Part shown: positions 13,312-24,923 of the stretch, in pieces
How positions within the stretch are numbered: the first letter of the stretch is position 1
How the letters are laid out: each line of letters starts with the position of its first letter
DNA from: Lantana camara
Lineage: Eukaryota; Streptophyta; Magnoliopsida; Lamiales; Verbenaceae
Direction: 5' to 3'
Length of the DNA stretch: 64,000 bases
NCBI GenBank assembly: GCA_037501455.1
Contig: CM074860.1
Location: forward strand, 46,882,501-46,946,500
Position numbers and translations under genes: made by a program
The notes under the pieces: model-generated
The model's database searches: none
What the model was told of the DNA's origin: nothing
What the model saw: only the letters and a program-made list of their open reading frames with translations

Positions 13312-14109
13312 GGATTTTGTATAGTTATGCGACCTATGGCCTTAATATGCTGATTTCAACCCTTACATGCGAGTATATCTATTATAAATACGTATGTGTT
13401 AGATATGATATGTTTATGGCCTTGTGAATCAGCTCTGTTTTGGAAAATTAGATATGAAAGCATATGTAAGCGGTTTTAAAAAGTTATGTTATGTTATGAT
13501 CTGTTTTGTAGCGAGTTAGCCATGATATATGGTATTTGTTCTGTTCTGTTCTGTTATAGATCCGAGGAGCTATGGGTAAGGAATCCCTGGGACGGTATAG
13601 GGCCGTCAGGGCTTGGCCTGTGCATAGTCTCCATTTGAGATATCATTGCGCGACTCAGGGAGATAGGGGAGGCGTGATATCTTGAGCCTTCGGTGTACAG
13701 TCGGGGAGGACTCTTGTGGGTTCACTACCCCTTGAGGGTTTGTCTGATATGGATGGTTTGGGGACGGTACATCCCCTCCATCATTGGTGTGACGGTTGGA
13801 TTGACTTTTGTATTCTATGATTTGATATGTTCTGAGGAGTAAAGGTTGGAAGCTCGTACTCGCCGAGCATGTGTTCTGTTCTATCTGGGAATCATGAATC
13901 GAGATAGAGTTTCTGAAATGTTTTCTAAAGCTTATACTTATAACTATCTTTTGGGTACTTTTGGAAATGTCTTTGGTATGCAACACCTATCTCCGGTTCA
14001 TGAGTCCACCCTTCTGATATGTGCTATGCTCTATATATATACAGTGGGTGTGCGTTAGCCCCCTCACTCAGTCAGTTGACTGACACCTCATTTTATCTTT
14101 TAGTTGCAG
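13312..14109 (+). other. Candidate intron in LTR G
   Basis: Donor GAG|GTGAGA, acceptor AGTTGCAG. The position and bordering motifs match the other LTR families: the donor follows a GC-rich exon-like stretch, and the acceptor follows the TCAGTC/GACTGA hairpin and precedes GCTAGGCGGA. Confidence 0.45.
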
Positions 14110-16619
14110 GTTGTTGGCGTTTGCTAGGCGGAAGTGAGTCCTTTGAGTTGCACTTCGTCGGTCTAGTCTTTCTATTTGCATTTGTCTTTTCATACACTTT
14201 ACTTATGCTTTGACTCGTAGACTTGAGATTATACTTTACTATTCGGTAGCCCTGCGTGGCACTCTCATTCGGCCCCATGTGGCACTTGATGATTATTACT
14301 TTATATTGATATTCGAGACTAGGGACTTATGCTAGTTGAACCCGTCACTTGTTATTTTTGTTGATCTATTATTCGGGATTAGGTATCTATGCTAGTTGAA
14401 CCCGTCACCTGCTTTGCATGTTTTGTTTTAAATGCTTCCGCTATCTATTGATGTTGGTTTTAATTGCTTCCGCACTCTGAGTTTTGGTCAAGTTAGATCT
14501 GCCTAGCCTAGTGTGTGAGTTGGTCTCCCGTTCGCTCTGATTCGGATTCGGGCATGGACTTTCATTTCATGCTTCGGGTCTGGGTCATAGTGCGGGGGAT
14601 GTGGCATCCTCCGTTTGGGGTGTTACAAAATCTATGGCCAAACTTGAAATATTGTCATCCCAAGATAAAGAAGAACTACAAAGGCTCAAAGATGAGCTAC
14701 TTGAAGAGAAAAGTGAAATGAAATAAATGAAAGAAGAATTTGTCAAAGCGAATAAGGAACTGCATTTGGAACAAGAGAAAACAAGTCAGTTGAACAAGAA
14801 GCTAGAACTGTTATTGAGCCAATTTTCGACTATCTCACCTACTTTGGTGCATGGTACTCAGGTAAAATATGCATCTATTTTGGATAATTTTTGCACTCTG
14901 GCTGTTTTTGTTAATTCAACCTATAATAACAGGTTGCAGATACACCAAGTTCCCATATGTCAAATTCTAATGTATCAAGAGATGCTCCCATTTGTGGATT
15001 ACAACATTCTGATTTAGAAGATACCATCTCTATTAAAAGTAAACAGGTACTAATATTATTAGGGAAAATAGTTATATGCATGAGAATAATGATAAAATTA
15101 TGATGGATATTTGATCTTTTCGTTTAGATTGTTGGAGACAAGCTTGAGAAGCAAGTAGTTGCAAATAGTTCTCGCCAAATCATGGTACAACTAATAGATT
15201 TTAAACTTCTGATACTTATAAAACTAATGAATAATGGTTGGTTGCTATTTCTTTCCCTTTTATTTATGTTTGTTTTTATAGGTTGGGCGAAAAGTATATT
15301 TACATTGTCATGGGATACCGAAGAAGGTTGTAGCAGAAGGTACTTTTATTGTTTATAATGCTAATGAAGGAGGCATGTCTCTATTTTGTCGAGTTTGTGT
15401 TACGAAGGCACTTGATAAAGATGAGAAGTTAGTAAAACCTCGTCGAGATGTTCAAATTATTGGACAAGCTATTAATAAGTGTATTGCATGGGAGTTGGTT
15501 AATGTACGTAATTAATCCAATGTTGAATTTCTAAAATTTAAAATAAAATATTTCTTAGAATCCTCATTTACAAAGTTAGTACTTTATTTCTTATTGCAGC
15601 TTTCGGAGGCATAAAACAAGTTATCTTTTGGCAGATTTCTAAGTAAGTATGAATGAATGCTTTGTAGTTTCTGTTTCATTGTATATTTTAATTGGCAGAT
15701 TTCTAAGTATAAATGAATGCTTTGTAGTTTGTATGTGGTTTTTATTGAAAAAAGATTCATTTTTGTTGAAAAGAGTGATCTGTCTTGCTTATATTCTTTT
15801 TTTCTTTTGAATCTGCGTTTTTGCTTTCTAAGAGGTGAAGTCACAGCTGTATTATCTACAGCAACGTTTGCCAGGTAAATTTCCCAAAGATATATTTTTG
15901 TTTCAGTTATGTTGTTTTGTAGCATATAATTCTGAAATCAACCTCTAACTTAAAATGTAGACAGCTTACCTATTTGGCTTTGTGTGAATATAATCAAAGC
16001 AATGACTTTCTGAGATTGAATATACATGACAATGATGAATATGATAAGTATTTCATGTTGATCCTCTATATATACATTTATATGTTTCGAGCTTTCTACA
16101 GAGGGGATAAAGGGCATGTATGCACCCTTTCCATATGTTACCATCTCTTAGGCAATGGTCAAGACATGAATTGGGTCTTCCATATTGTTTGGAACCACTG
16201 TTTTTCCCTTTTTTAATGCAACATAATTCTTTAATTGAATTCTCATGTGAAAGGTAGTTTTCTATTTCTTGTTACAGGTTTTGGATGCATAGATTAAGCT
16301 ATCTTTTGGTGGATTTCTATATAAGATCAATATAGTACATTTCTGTCGATAAACAATAGTTTCATTTTGTTAATCATCTTGTATATTATGGGAAAGAATA
16401 AAACGTCTTTTGAATTCTTATTAACTTGTAAGTATTTGTCTTTTTGGTAGTACATTGTTATGTAAGTGATGTTATTTAAAACTATTGCTTCGATTATATA
16501 AATTTGATGTCTTATTGGAATATATTTTGGTTTGGATGATGATATTTATTAATGCATTTCAGGAAAATATAAAAAAAAATACAATTTAATAAAAATTATA
16601 CAAAAATTATCATAATTAA

Positions 16620-16922
16620 TTCTGTTTTTTACTACAAAATATAGATCGTAGTGAATACTATCTTTTAAAATTGAAATGTTTTTGCTACAAGGTTTTAATC
16701 ATAGCTAATATAAACTTTTTACTACGACAATCATATTCGTAGTAAAAACTAGATGTAATTGTCTCATATTTGCTAGGACATATTGTAGTATAATATTTGT
16801 TACGGCCACATCAACTACGATCACAAATTCGTAGTAAATGCATAGCAAAAGGGTTTTTACTACGAATTTGGGCCTTTTACTACGATCATTTGTCCGTAGT
16901 AAAAAACAGTTTTTCTTGTAGT
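16620..16922 (+). repeat. Right subterminal repeats of the CACTA element
   Basis: There are many copies of TACTACGA and TCGTAGTA, in hairpin pairs around 16,630, 16,720, 16,810 and 16,860-16,905, ending in the terminal repeat TTTTTCTTGTAGT. They mirror the left end. Confidence 0.8.
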
Positions 16923-18174
16923 ACCAGTGTAAGTTTGGGCCCTGGAGTTGTGTGTAGTGGGAGGCCCGGGACGACTAGCGGGGTCGTCGGTTGCAACCCC
17001 TGTGCACTTCTCCATTTCGATAGGATCAACCAGAAACCCACTCGGAGAGAGGTGGGGGACGGAGTCCTTGGGAAGTGAGTGTCGCGAAACTCACTACCAT
17101 GACGTATCAGAGGGGATGGTTTGGGTATGTACAGCCCACCCATCAACCGGAGTAAGTGGAGGTATGTGTATTTTTGATTTCATCTGCTTAAGTCTATGTG
17201 TGATAAGAAGGAGTTGGTTGGATGTGTGCTCGTTCCCGCCGAGCTTTTCGTTTGTCTGTCATAAGTTCGTGAAACGGGGGTAGATTCTTAAATTAAAATA
17301 AAATTTGACGTACTTTTAAGTTAATAAAATATGCTCCGATATGTGTGCCATGTCTGCATGAATTTGAGTTTATACTTAACAAACGTTTGAGTTAAGATTT
17401 ATTTGTTTGGTTTTAAGTCACCCTATATATATTTACTATCACGGGAAACTGTTTTGGCGTGCAAAAACTAACCCCGGGTTAACAAACGTTGCTTCTTCTA
17501 CGTGTTGTGCTCTATATATATGTAGGTGTGTGTGGGTAGCCCCTCGCTCAGTCTTTTGATTGACCTCTCCCCGTTTATGTTTTCAGTGTGCAAGTTTCGG
17601 TTTGGGTTCGCATTGGAGTTCGTGCTAGGCGGCGGTGTGTCGTGTCTTTTGAGTCTGTGTCTGCACGTTTCAGTTTGTTAAGTATTTTGTTCTGATTTAT
17701 AATTTGTAAATTCTGTATAAGATATGTTCTGTGCAGGTTTGGATTTATGAATTGAATGTTTGGAATTTCGGGACAGGTTAGGACAGGTGCTTGGATTAGT
17801 TGAACCCGTCTTCATTGTATGATTATTCGCGACAAGTTTCTAGGGCCAGTTGAACCCGTTTTATTGTGTAATTGTTTGGGATAGGATAGGACAGGTTTGC
17901 TGGATTAGTTGAACCCGTGTAGTTGATTTTATACTTATAATGCGCGGTATGTTTAAAGTATGAAAAGTTTTTGGAAAGTCGGCTTTTCGCTTTGCTTCCA
18001 CTGTCATGTTTTGCATCTTTTCATTCATACAGGGCTAGGTACCGCCTAGCTAGTAGGTACGTTCTTCGTTTGTCACCCGTTCGCTATGACTTGGTGCGTG
18101 TGCGAACTCTCCATTTCGTACACGTATTGGGTCATAGTGCGGGGGTGTGATGCCCCACCGCTTGGGGTGTTACA

Positions 18175-19348
18175 TGTCGGGTTCTTAGGACACTTCTGAG
18201 CCCTCTTGTTTCTTCGTAGTTTGGTTGGTAAGCTAAGGACAGGTGGGTTTCTCTACTATTTAGTTAAATGACCTATATACTCCCAATGTGTAAGGATTTC
18301 AGCCAAAGGTATATGTGTATAAAGAGTCGTTTTCTAGGGTCAATGATTTTAAAAGTAAAGCCCTTCTTTTATGAATCCTACCAAATGTTTTGGCGAGAAA
18401 GAATGAATGAATGCATAGAACGGGGCCCAGGGACTTGGTTTAAGTGGTGACCCGAGGAGGCATGGGCCGACGGTAATCCCTCACACTAGTTCCACCAATG
18501 TATGGCGTAACCGGACCTCGTTAGGAGTTAGCGAGGAATGGACGCTGAGTGCCATCTGGGGAGTCATGTTCCCCTTTTGGTCAATGAATGGGTGGTCGGG
18601 CCTTGCAAACCCACCACCAACCCAGAGGAAGAAGGTGTAAATGTTAATGAATGCGCACGAAAGAATGATATGCATGAAAAGAATGAATGAATAAATGTTT
18701 AATGAACTACATGAGGTGTTGGTTGGAGATAATGCACGCCTACTCGCCGGGCCACGAAAGACCTAAAGAATGAAAAATCAACGTTATAATCCCTTTTGAT
18801 GACTTCTTTATTTCACCCACTTGGAAAATGCTCTAAAAACCTCATTTGGGATTTTAACTTGCATGTGAATGTTTAAATATTGTCTTATATGATACTTATG
18901 CCGTTTTATACCCACCAGTCTCGTATGGACTAAACCCGGTTTGTTTTCAGTTTTCTTACAGGTTGGTGTGCTAGGAGGGAAGTCGGGTTTGTCAAGTGTG
19001 TTAATTAAGTCTAGGTCACTTCATATGCATTTTTGTAATTCGATTAAATTGTATACGAGTGCATAAATGTTATGTTATGATTATGATTATGATTTTATGA
19101 TATTGATTCGGGACAGGCTTCTAGGGATAGTTGAACCCGTCATTTGCTATCCATTCGGTGATTGATCAATGAATGCTTCCGCGTTAATGTTTTTCTTTGT
19201 ATTGTATGGTTTAAGGGTTAGTCCCGCCTAGCATAGCGTGTGTGTTTGTCCCCGTTCACCGTGATTTAACTCGAGTATGGATTGTCCATTTCATATTCGG
19301 GTTGGGTCTCGGTGCGGGAGATGTGGTACCTTGCGCTCGGGTGCTACA
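18175..19348 (+). mobile_element. B-type LTR, 3' part (left part cut off by E1)
   Basis: It matches the minus-strand B2 LTR at 50,305-56,627 and ends GGGTGCTACA. A candidate intron runs from AG|GTGGGT (18,243) to CTTACAG (18,961). It includes the hairpin GGGGAGTCATGTTCCCC near 18,556 and the CCTTGCAA-loop hairpin near 18,590. GCTAGGAGGG (18,971) and CCCGCCTAGC (19,218) are the long-range partners, with one mismatch. It is inserted in the 5' LTR of A2; the left end lies outside the window. Confidence 0.8.
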
Positions 19349-19941
19349 TATGTGCTCTGCTCCTTATTAGGTATAGTGTGTGTGAGTTCATCCCCTCACT
19401 CAGTCAGTGGACTGATCCTCGCCCCACCTATGTTTTTAGTTTGCAGGTACAGGTCCTTGGGGTTCAAGCTAGACGGCGGTGTGTCGTATGTGTCGAGTCA
19501 CTGTCTTTTGTTAAGTTTGTTAAGTTTCTGTTTCAGTTATGTGTGTAATTTGTAAATGCATATACTCTGTACAGGTTGAAGCTTATTAATTGTATGTATG
19601 GAATTCGGGATAGGTTAGGATAGGCTCTTGGATTAGTTGAACCCGTTTTTACTGTGATTATTTCGGGACAGGCCTCTTGGACCAGCTGAACCCGTGTAGC
19701 TGCTACTGCTTGAATTGATATGTTTGATGATTTAAAGTTTTTGAAAATTTGTATTCTTTACTTTGCTTCTGCTTTCAGGTCTTGTTTATCTGCTGTACAG
19801 GGTTTAGGTACCGCCTAGCTTAGGTAGGGTCTTGTCTGTCACCCATTCGCTACTGTTAAGTTTGTGTACGGATTTCCCATTTCGTGTGCGGATTGGGCTC
19901 TAGTGCACGGGATGTGGTGGCCTAGCGTTCCGGGTTTTACA
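19349..19941 (+). mobile_element. 3' end of the 5' LTR of element A2
   Basis: It matches 43,585-44,176 (end of the A2 3' LTR) closely and ends CCGGGTTTTACA, followed by the primer-binding site. It begins where the B-type LTR ends, so the rest of this LTR lies left of the window. The candidate intron acceptor TTTGCAG is at 19,446. Confidence 0.85.
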
Positions 19942-21031
19942 TCTTAAAGTGGTATCAGAGTTACCAGGTTCAAAACCGGTGCTCTGGGTCATGTTATGTC
20001 GAGTATAGGTCATACGGCATATTGTCATTGTGTGCATTGCATTTGAATGTTTACAATTTCTTAACTTATGTGTTTTAAATTCTTGTAAATTATGTGTTGT
20101 ATCTGCATTAACTAGGCGTTCTTATTTATTTTCATTACTTGACATATCCACGTACTAACCTGCATGCATAGATATCCGTTTAAATTGTGAATTAGAGGAT
20201 TCAAATTTAGCATGTTTGACTACTTTCAACGAATTGAAGATAAATTGATCTTTAATAAATTCAACAAGGACTCGATGCTAGTGTTAGGGGAACAGTTTCG
20301 TGGTTCTATTTTCAGGTGTCTTCTTTACTTGTGCCACCGAATACTGTTTAGTTGAAGCGACTTCGGAATCTGAATAGGGGTTGACCAGAAAATATATGAT
20401 AGAGCTAATAGCTTCAAGATATAAGGTGAATGCATGTAAGATAGAACGTTGGGTTGTGGTCAACTTCTCTGCACGATGCGATGCTCGTAGCCTCATAAAT
20501 GATTTGATGGAAGTTGGTAGATAGATGGGGAATAGCTGTGAAAGTGTACGAATTTGTTCGGGTTTGGAATTGTCCCTTAAAGTTTGGCGCCACAAGAGGC
20601 AAGGATCAGTACCTGAAAAATCTCCTACTGAAGATTAATGTAACGCTTGGTAGGTTGGGTTTCTGGTCAATTAACGAGAGTTCTCCTTCACTTCCGATGG
20701 TGTCTAAGGTTCCAGCTTTGATTCTTCACATGGATATTTCTCATGGCTCGCCTAGACAATCAGATGTCTCCTTAATTGTCATTGATTGTAACTCGAGACA
20801 ATGATTGTCAATCTCGTGTTTTGGAGCATGCCTACGAACCCAATCTACAAAATTTGAAATGATCAATTTACTACGCAAACATGCCTCAGATACTGAAGAT
20901 TAGGGAATTATGGAAAAGCTGCTAGAGGACATCTATCGGTGTTGGTTAGCAAAGCCGGATCAGTTATCATAGCCATGGAGGCGTCAGTGAAAGTCAATTC
21001 AACCAAGTGTTGATTGTTAGACATCAGTTCA
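19942..21031 (+). mobile_element. 5' internal region of A2 (non-coding)
   Basis: It begins with the primer-binding site TGGTATCAGAG (19,950-19,960) and continues to the insertion point of element E. No convincing coding sequence is visible; frames of up to about 100 codons have no recognisable domain. The last five bases (GTTCA, 21,027-21,031) are one copy of the target duplication of E. The internal region resumes at 31,229. Confidence 0.8.
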
Positions 21032-22172
21032 TGTAACGCCCCGGTTTTTCCATTCAATCATTATGTGTTAATTTATAATTTTCATGACGTTAGATTCTTA
21101 TTATTTCCATGAAATTATATGAATTAATTTGTTAATGTGAATATTTTCTCAGATATAACCCTAATTGCTCAATTATCTTAACATGTGGATTTAATTACAT
21201 AATATGAATTGGAGTTAATTGATCATTTTACATGGAGTGAAACTTGATTGCATACACTTATATATTTCAAGGGCTTCATTGCAAAAAGTGATGACTCATG
21301 CATATATGGGGACGACTTTGATAAATATCTAATATCATTATCTCTTACATTTCATTTCATCAAAACCTCACACACATACACACACTAATACACGATTTCA
21401 TTTCATTTCATGAACCCTATGCCCAGATTGATTGGGTGGTGGGGCCTTGCAATCCCACCATCACCCGGAGGAAGAAGGAGTTATTGAAACTGCTAATTGT
21501 GCACTGTAAATTGATTCCTTGATCACCTAATCGCTTAATAATTGAATTATTGTACACTGTCGGAGAAAGGTTGGAGAATTGCCCTCACTCGCCGGGCCAC
21601 TGATTGATTGAATTGAATTGATTGAATTGTAAATTGGACAGTTGTAATCTCGAGCGAGAATTTCTTTAATATTTAAACTCATATTATTTCTTTTATTAAA
21701 ACCTTGCCCGAGAATATGACTTGCATGTTATTTGTGCTAATATCTATTTAAACCCCTCACTCAGTGTTTCATAGACTGACACCTCACATTTTCAGTTTTT
21801 CAGGTTGGGTGCTAGGCGGGGTTTGAGTCCTTTTGTGGAGTCTAACATCTCATTCTCATGCTATTGTATGTTTGGCTTATGTGTTGTTTTGGTACCTATG
21901 TTATTATGAATTGTTCTTGGAAGTTTGAACTTGTAAAGATTAAATTGATGACTAAGGACTCAAAAAATGTTAATGGAATATATGTATATTATTATGCTTT
22001 CGTTTTATTGTTTATGCATGCTGGTATTAATTGAGGGTTAGTCCCGCATAGCCAGTGGTTTTTTTTATTGTCACCCGTTCGCTATAGGTTGGTTCATGTA
22101 CGGACTATCCATTTCATATGTGGATCAACTTATAGTGCGGGGGTGTGGCATCTCGGCGTTCCGGGTGTTACA
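21032..22172 (+). mobile_element. 5' LTR of E, internally deleted (1,141 bp)
   Basis: It starts TGTAACGCCCCGG and ends GGGTGTTACA. Aligned with the 2,714-bp 3' LTR, it lacks about 1.6 kb (equivalent to about 28,877-30,479), replaced near 21,395 by a short ATTTC-rich filler. The deletion removes the palindrome cluster, the candidate intron donor and half of the structured region. It leaves the TCAGTC/GACTGA hairpin, GCTAGGCGGG (about 21,812) and the terminal hairpin (22,082-22,135). Confidence 0.9.
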
Positions 22173-22179
22173 TCTTAGG

Positions 22180-22191
22180 TGGTATCAGAGC
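22180..22191 (+). other. Primer-binding site of E (initiator Met tRNA)
   Basis: TGGTATCAGAGC lies 7 bases after the LTR end. Confidence 0.95.
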
Positions 22192-23441
22192 CCGGTTGCA
22201 AATCCGCGGTTCTATTGTCGTGTCTCGTGAGTCTAGATCGAACGACATAGGATTATTTGATAATTTGCGAGTCTTGGATCTTATTTGGAATTACATGAAC
22301 TTATTTGAATTTATTTGAACTTACCTGAACATCTCTGAACTACTTGATGACTTGTGCATGACATTAATTCGTGTTACTAGTTGTTGATTAATTGACCTTC
22401 TATGGTTTGGGAATATATACATTTTATGTGTTTATTTATAATTTTGCTGAATTTTATGTGTCAACGTCTTTTACTTTAAATTTTGTTGAACTGTTTCTTG
22501 CATTTTGCATCAAATCCGTGTATTTGGTATCAATTATGTGGAATGAACATGCACTAACCGCATGCATTTAGTTTCACACTGACTTGTGATTCTTAGGATG
22601 TGAAGATAATATCAAACCACGGTCAAATTTTACAATCACAACAATTCCTCACAAGTTCTACCTTCAAGCCAAAGGATGCAAAGAAGGCATCGGGAATTCT
22701 ATGTAGGGATTTAGGAGTCATGGCCTTCCTTGATGGGGCTATGTTTCGAAGGTTAGGGTCAGGAATAGAAGGTTGAATTGTGGGATGACTTACAAGCTCT
22801 AATGAAGTTGATGGATGTTCAAAGAGGTAGAGTTGGGGTGTGTGGTGTCTGATCATCATAAGATCAACTTATACCCCAATATCACATTGAAAGTTAATCC
22901 ATCGGACTCAACGGGATTGTCCAAATCAAGGAATGGAGAGAAGGAAATCTTGGGTGTGTTAAATTCAAGAATTCTAATAAAAAAGGATGTGAAAATCTTC
23001 AAGTAAGTTTAAGGTAAGAAAGGTTTGTTGGAAAATCAATAACAAGAATCGTTAAGGAAGAATTTTCAAGTAAAGTAATCCATGAGAATTCAAACTGGGC
23101 AAGAAGAAGAAGGAGTAAATTTAGAGACTTCGGATTTCGAGAGACGAAGTAGGTGAGTTAGAGAAAGTTGAGAACACCGGTGGTTTCAAGTTCATGGAAG
23201 GTTTAGATGCCGAAGGTTTTATCATCGGATGGGTAGGAGCCCATTTTCCAGATCCAAGCTTCAAGTGCCGTGCTGAGAGCGAGAAGTGGGAGACATGGAG
23301 CAACAAATGAAAACGGTAAATAACGACAAGGAACTTTTGGAGGGAATTATCTGCTCAGGGAGTAGGCAAGTAAGAGGACAAGTCATACAACCGATTCAAT
23401 TTCACAAAGAGCGGATTTAGAGGATTTCAATCGAGGTGGTG
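22192..23441 (+). mobile_element. Leader of element E (non-coding)
   Basis: There is no gene. About 350 bases in is the stretch GAACATGCACTAACCGCATG, followed by an acceptor-like CTTAG|GATG (about 22,597), also found after the primer-binding sites of C and E1. The rest is repetitive-looking purine-rich sequence with no identifiable product. TGGTG at 23,437-23,441 is the target duplication of solo LTR F. Confidence 0.6.
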
Positions 23442-24407
23442 TGTAACGCCCCAGTTCCGGATGAACAGGTAATCACGCCACGTGTGAGTTTTGAGCGTAG
23501 GATTTATTTTAATTCTTTTAAATTTCTATTTTCCTACGTGACATCTCATAATTTTATAAAATTCATGATGCATTATTTATGCGAAATATATGAAATCATA
23601 TCATTGGAAAATTTATTTCAAGTCATGGAAAAATGATTATTGCGTGAAATAATTACCGAGAGTGCTTCAATTACGAAATTGTCTCTATATGTTTATTTCT
23701 TTAACTTTAGGGACTTAATTGCATACTTTTTCAAGGACCTAATTGATCGTATTTCAAAACTATACATACTTGATTGCATGACTTAAACATTTAAAGGACC
23801 AAATTGCAAATGTTGGCATTTCACATATTTCAAAAAGGGATGTAACGGTATATGCATCTCCAAGCTTCTTTGATCTCATTTCATCCAAAAATATCCCAAC
23901 ACATTGCTTCTTGCTCTCGGTTCAGTTAAATAAAAGGAAAGAAGAGAATTTCATCTTGGTCATCAAGAATTTCAAGAAATCTTTAAAGCTTTGAAGCTTG
24001 ATCATCTTGATCATCTATTTTCTCCATTTCTTTAGCTCAAGGTGGGTGTTTTGCATGAGTTGATGAATCTTGCTCAAGTATGTGGTAGCTAGGGTCTGAT
24101 GAATCTTGGATTATATGGATTATTTGTTGATGGAAGCATGATTACATGATTATATCCTGAATTATAGCATGAATCCTTGCCAAAATTTGAGGTTATGTGA
24201 AGATGTGTGCATGAACTTGATGTCATGATTCTTGATGATATCTCATGTTTTAGGTGTTTAATTGATATATTATCACATCTTGAACTTATATGCATGAGTA
24301 TTCCCAGAATTATGGTATTTGATGGATCAAAACTTAAGCTTTGTGGTTGCTTTGATGTTTCCCGTAGCCATCCCCTGTTTCTGTTCTGTTTTTCAGTTGC
24401 AGAAACT

Positions 24408-24633
24408 GGGAACGGCCATTCCCGCCTCAAGGCATTATGGGAACGGTCGTTCCCACTCTTTTAAATTACAAAGGGCTGGCGAACCTGGGAACGTGTGTTC
24501 CCATTTTGGCCTGTGTGCCGGAAGGGCCGTTCCCAGCTTCAGCTCATTTTCAAAATTAAAATCGTTGGCGCATTTTGGAAGGCTTGGGAACGACCCTTCC
24601 CATTGTCAAAGGGAAGCCGGAACGGCCGTTCCC
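24408..24633 (+). repeat. GGGAAC...GTTCCC palindrome cluster in LTR F
   Basis: Six units, about 30-70 bases apart, are versions of GGGAACGGCCGTTCCC; the most regular is at 24,439-24,454. Central bases vary (GGCC, GGTC, GTGT, GACC). The decayed units here correspond one by one to better-kept units in LTR F2 (51,733-51,957). Confidence 0.9.
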
Positions 24634-24923
24634 ACCTCGGCTGGCAGAAGAAAACCTACTGCATGAAATTAAAATTTTGACATGATTATCCAATGCTTTC
24701 TTTGATCCCAAATTGCTATTATATGATTGAATATATATCAAAACAAGATATTTTCATGCCACATTTTATATTGCTCGTCATCTCGTTGCATATTCGTCGT
24801 TCCTCCTATTTGGTCCATTTTGAGTCATGTCTCACGTATACACGTCGTGTTTGCACAGGTCACGAGGTCGTGGACAAGGAGCAGGCTCCCTAGAGCATAT
24901 CCTTGTTGTGTTTTGTAAGAAAG

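Larger units (their letters stand above)
10600..14627 (+). mobile_element. Solo LTR, G type (4,028 bp)
   Basis: It starts TGTGACGCCCC and ends GGGGTGTTACA, flanked by the exact duplication AAATC (10,595-10,599 and 14,628-14,632). Removing it with one duplication copy restores the exon frame of the CACTA gene. The 5' part has a TATA box and pyrimidine patch, then a GC-rich block (11,280-12,080). A candidate intron runs from GAG|GTGAGA (13,312) to TTGCAG (14,109). It contains a hairpin GACGG/CCGTC at 13,591-13,607, then the CTCAGTCAGTTGACTGA hairpin near 14,070. GCTAGGCGGA near 14,124 pairs with TCTGCCTAGC near 14,498. Long AT-rich stretches (12,100-13,150) show nothing recognisable. I see no palindrome cluster of the kind in C to F. 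Confidence 0.95.
8174..15614 (+). pseudogene. CACTA accessory transposase-like gene (Transposase_24 then Transposase_23-like), broken
   Basis: I can follow one reading frame through eleven or twelve exons with GT...AG borders: 8,174-8,240; 8,308-8,421; 9,222-9,368; 9,458-9,705; 9,785-9,994; 10,085-10,174; 10,262-10,366; 10,445-10,599 joined across the solo LTR to 14,633-14,861; 14,933-15,046; 15,128-15,184; 15,282-15,503; and 15,600-15,614 with stop TAA. Exons 2 and 3 encode related glutamine-rich stretches (NLSQNQLQTQ and NLSQSQLQTQ), an apparent exon duplication. Exons 4-8 resemble the plant En/Spm Transposase_24 family (FTISDIWKNWKSSIKKNFF, W..LVNYWKIPKVQ). The 14,633-14,861 part is a coiled coil. 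The exon at 15,282-15,503 resembles the Transposase_23 C-terminal domain (VAEGTFIVYN ... CIAWELVN) and is intact. Breaks: in-frame TGA and TAA in exon 4, TAA at 14,722-14,724, and the LTR insertion. The role is inferred by family: binding of subterminal repeats. Confidence 0.75.
5100..16922 (+). mobile_element. CACTA (En/Spm-type) DNA transposon, non-autonomous remnant
   Basis: The left end is CACTACAAAAAGAATGAC and the right end is TTTTTCTTGTAGTA, inverted relatives of the CACTA terminal repeat; the final G appears changed to A. Flanking 3-bp sites are TCA (5,097-5,099) and CCA (16,923-16,925), a one-mismatch target duplication. Both ends carry many subterminal TACTACGA-type repeats. The element is 11.8 kb, or about 7.8 kb without the solo LTR at 10,600-14,627. 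It holds one multi-exon accessory gene (8,174-15,614). No TNPD/Transposase_21-like catalytic gene is visible, so it probably could not move alone. Between 5,300 and 8,170 I see AT-rich non-coding DNA. It includes a direct repeat at about 5,545-5,586 and 5,619-5,661, and a GC-richer stretch at 5,740-5,946 ending CTAG|GTATTA, possibly a 5' untranslated exon. Confidence 0.9.
2625..18174 (+). mobile_element. A-type 3' LTR of E1, split by a CACTA transposon
   Basis: The LTR starts TGTAACATCCC and ends GGGGTGTTACA. Without the insertion (5,100-16,922) it is about 3.7 kb: 2,625-5,099 plus 16,923-18,174. Its 5' part has a TATA-like AGATATATACC near 2,929 and a GC-rich block at 3,100-4,060. A candidate intron runs from GCCAG|GTGAGG (4,811) to TTTCAG (17,586), about 950 nt once the transposon is removed. 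Near the end are GCTAGGCGG (about 17,622) with its complement CCGCCTAGC (about 18,040), three GTTGAACCCG repeats (17,762-17,915) and the terminal hairpin (18,084-18,137). The bases after 18,174 resume a B-type LTR, so E1 inserted in that LTR. Confidence 0.85.

Noticed and set aside
14515..15017. Separate small coiled-coil gene
   Set aside because: The frame is the continuation of the CACTA gene exon interrupted by the solo LTR, not an independent gene.
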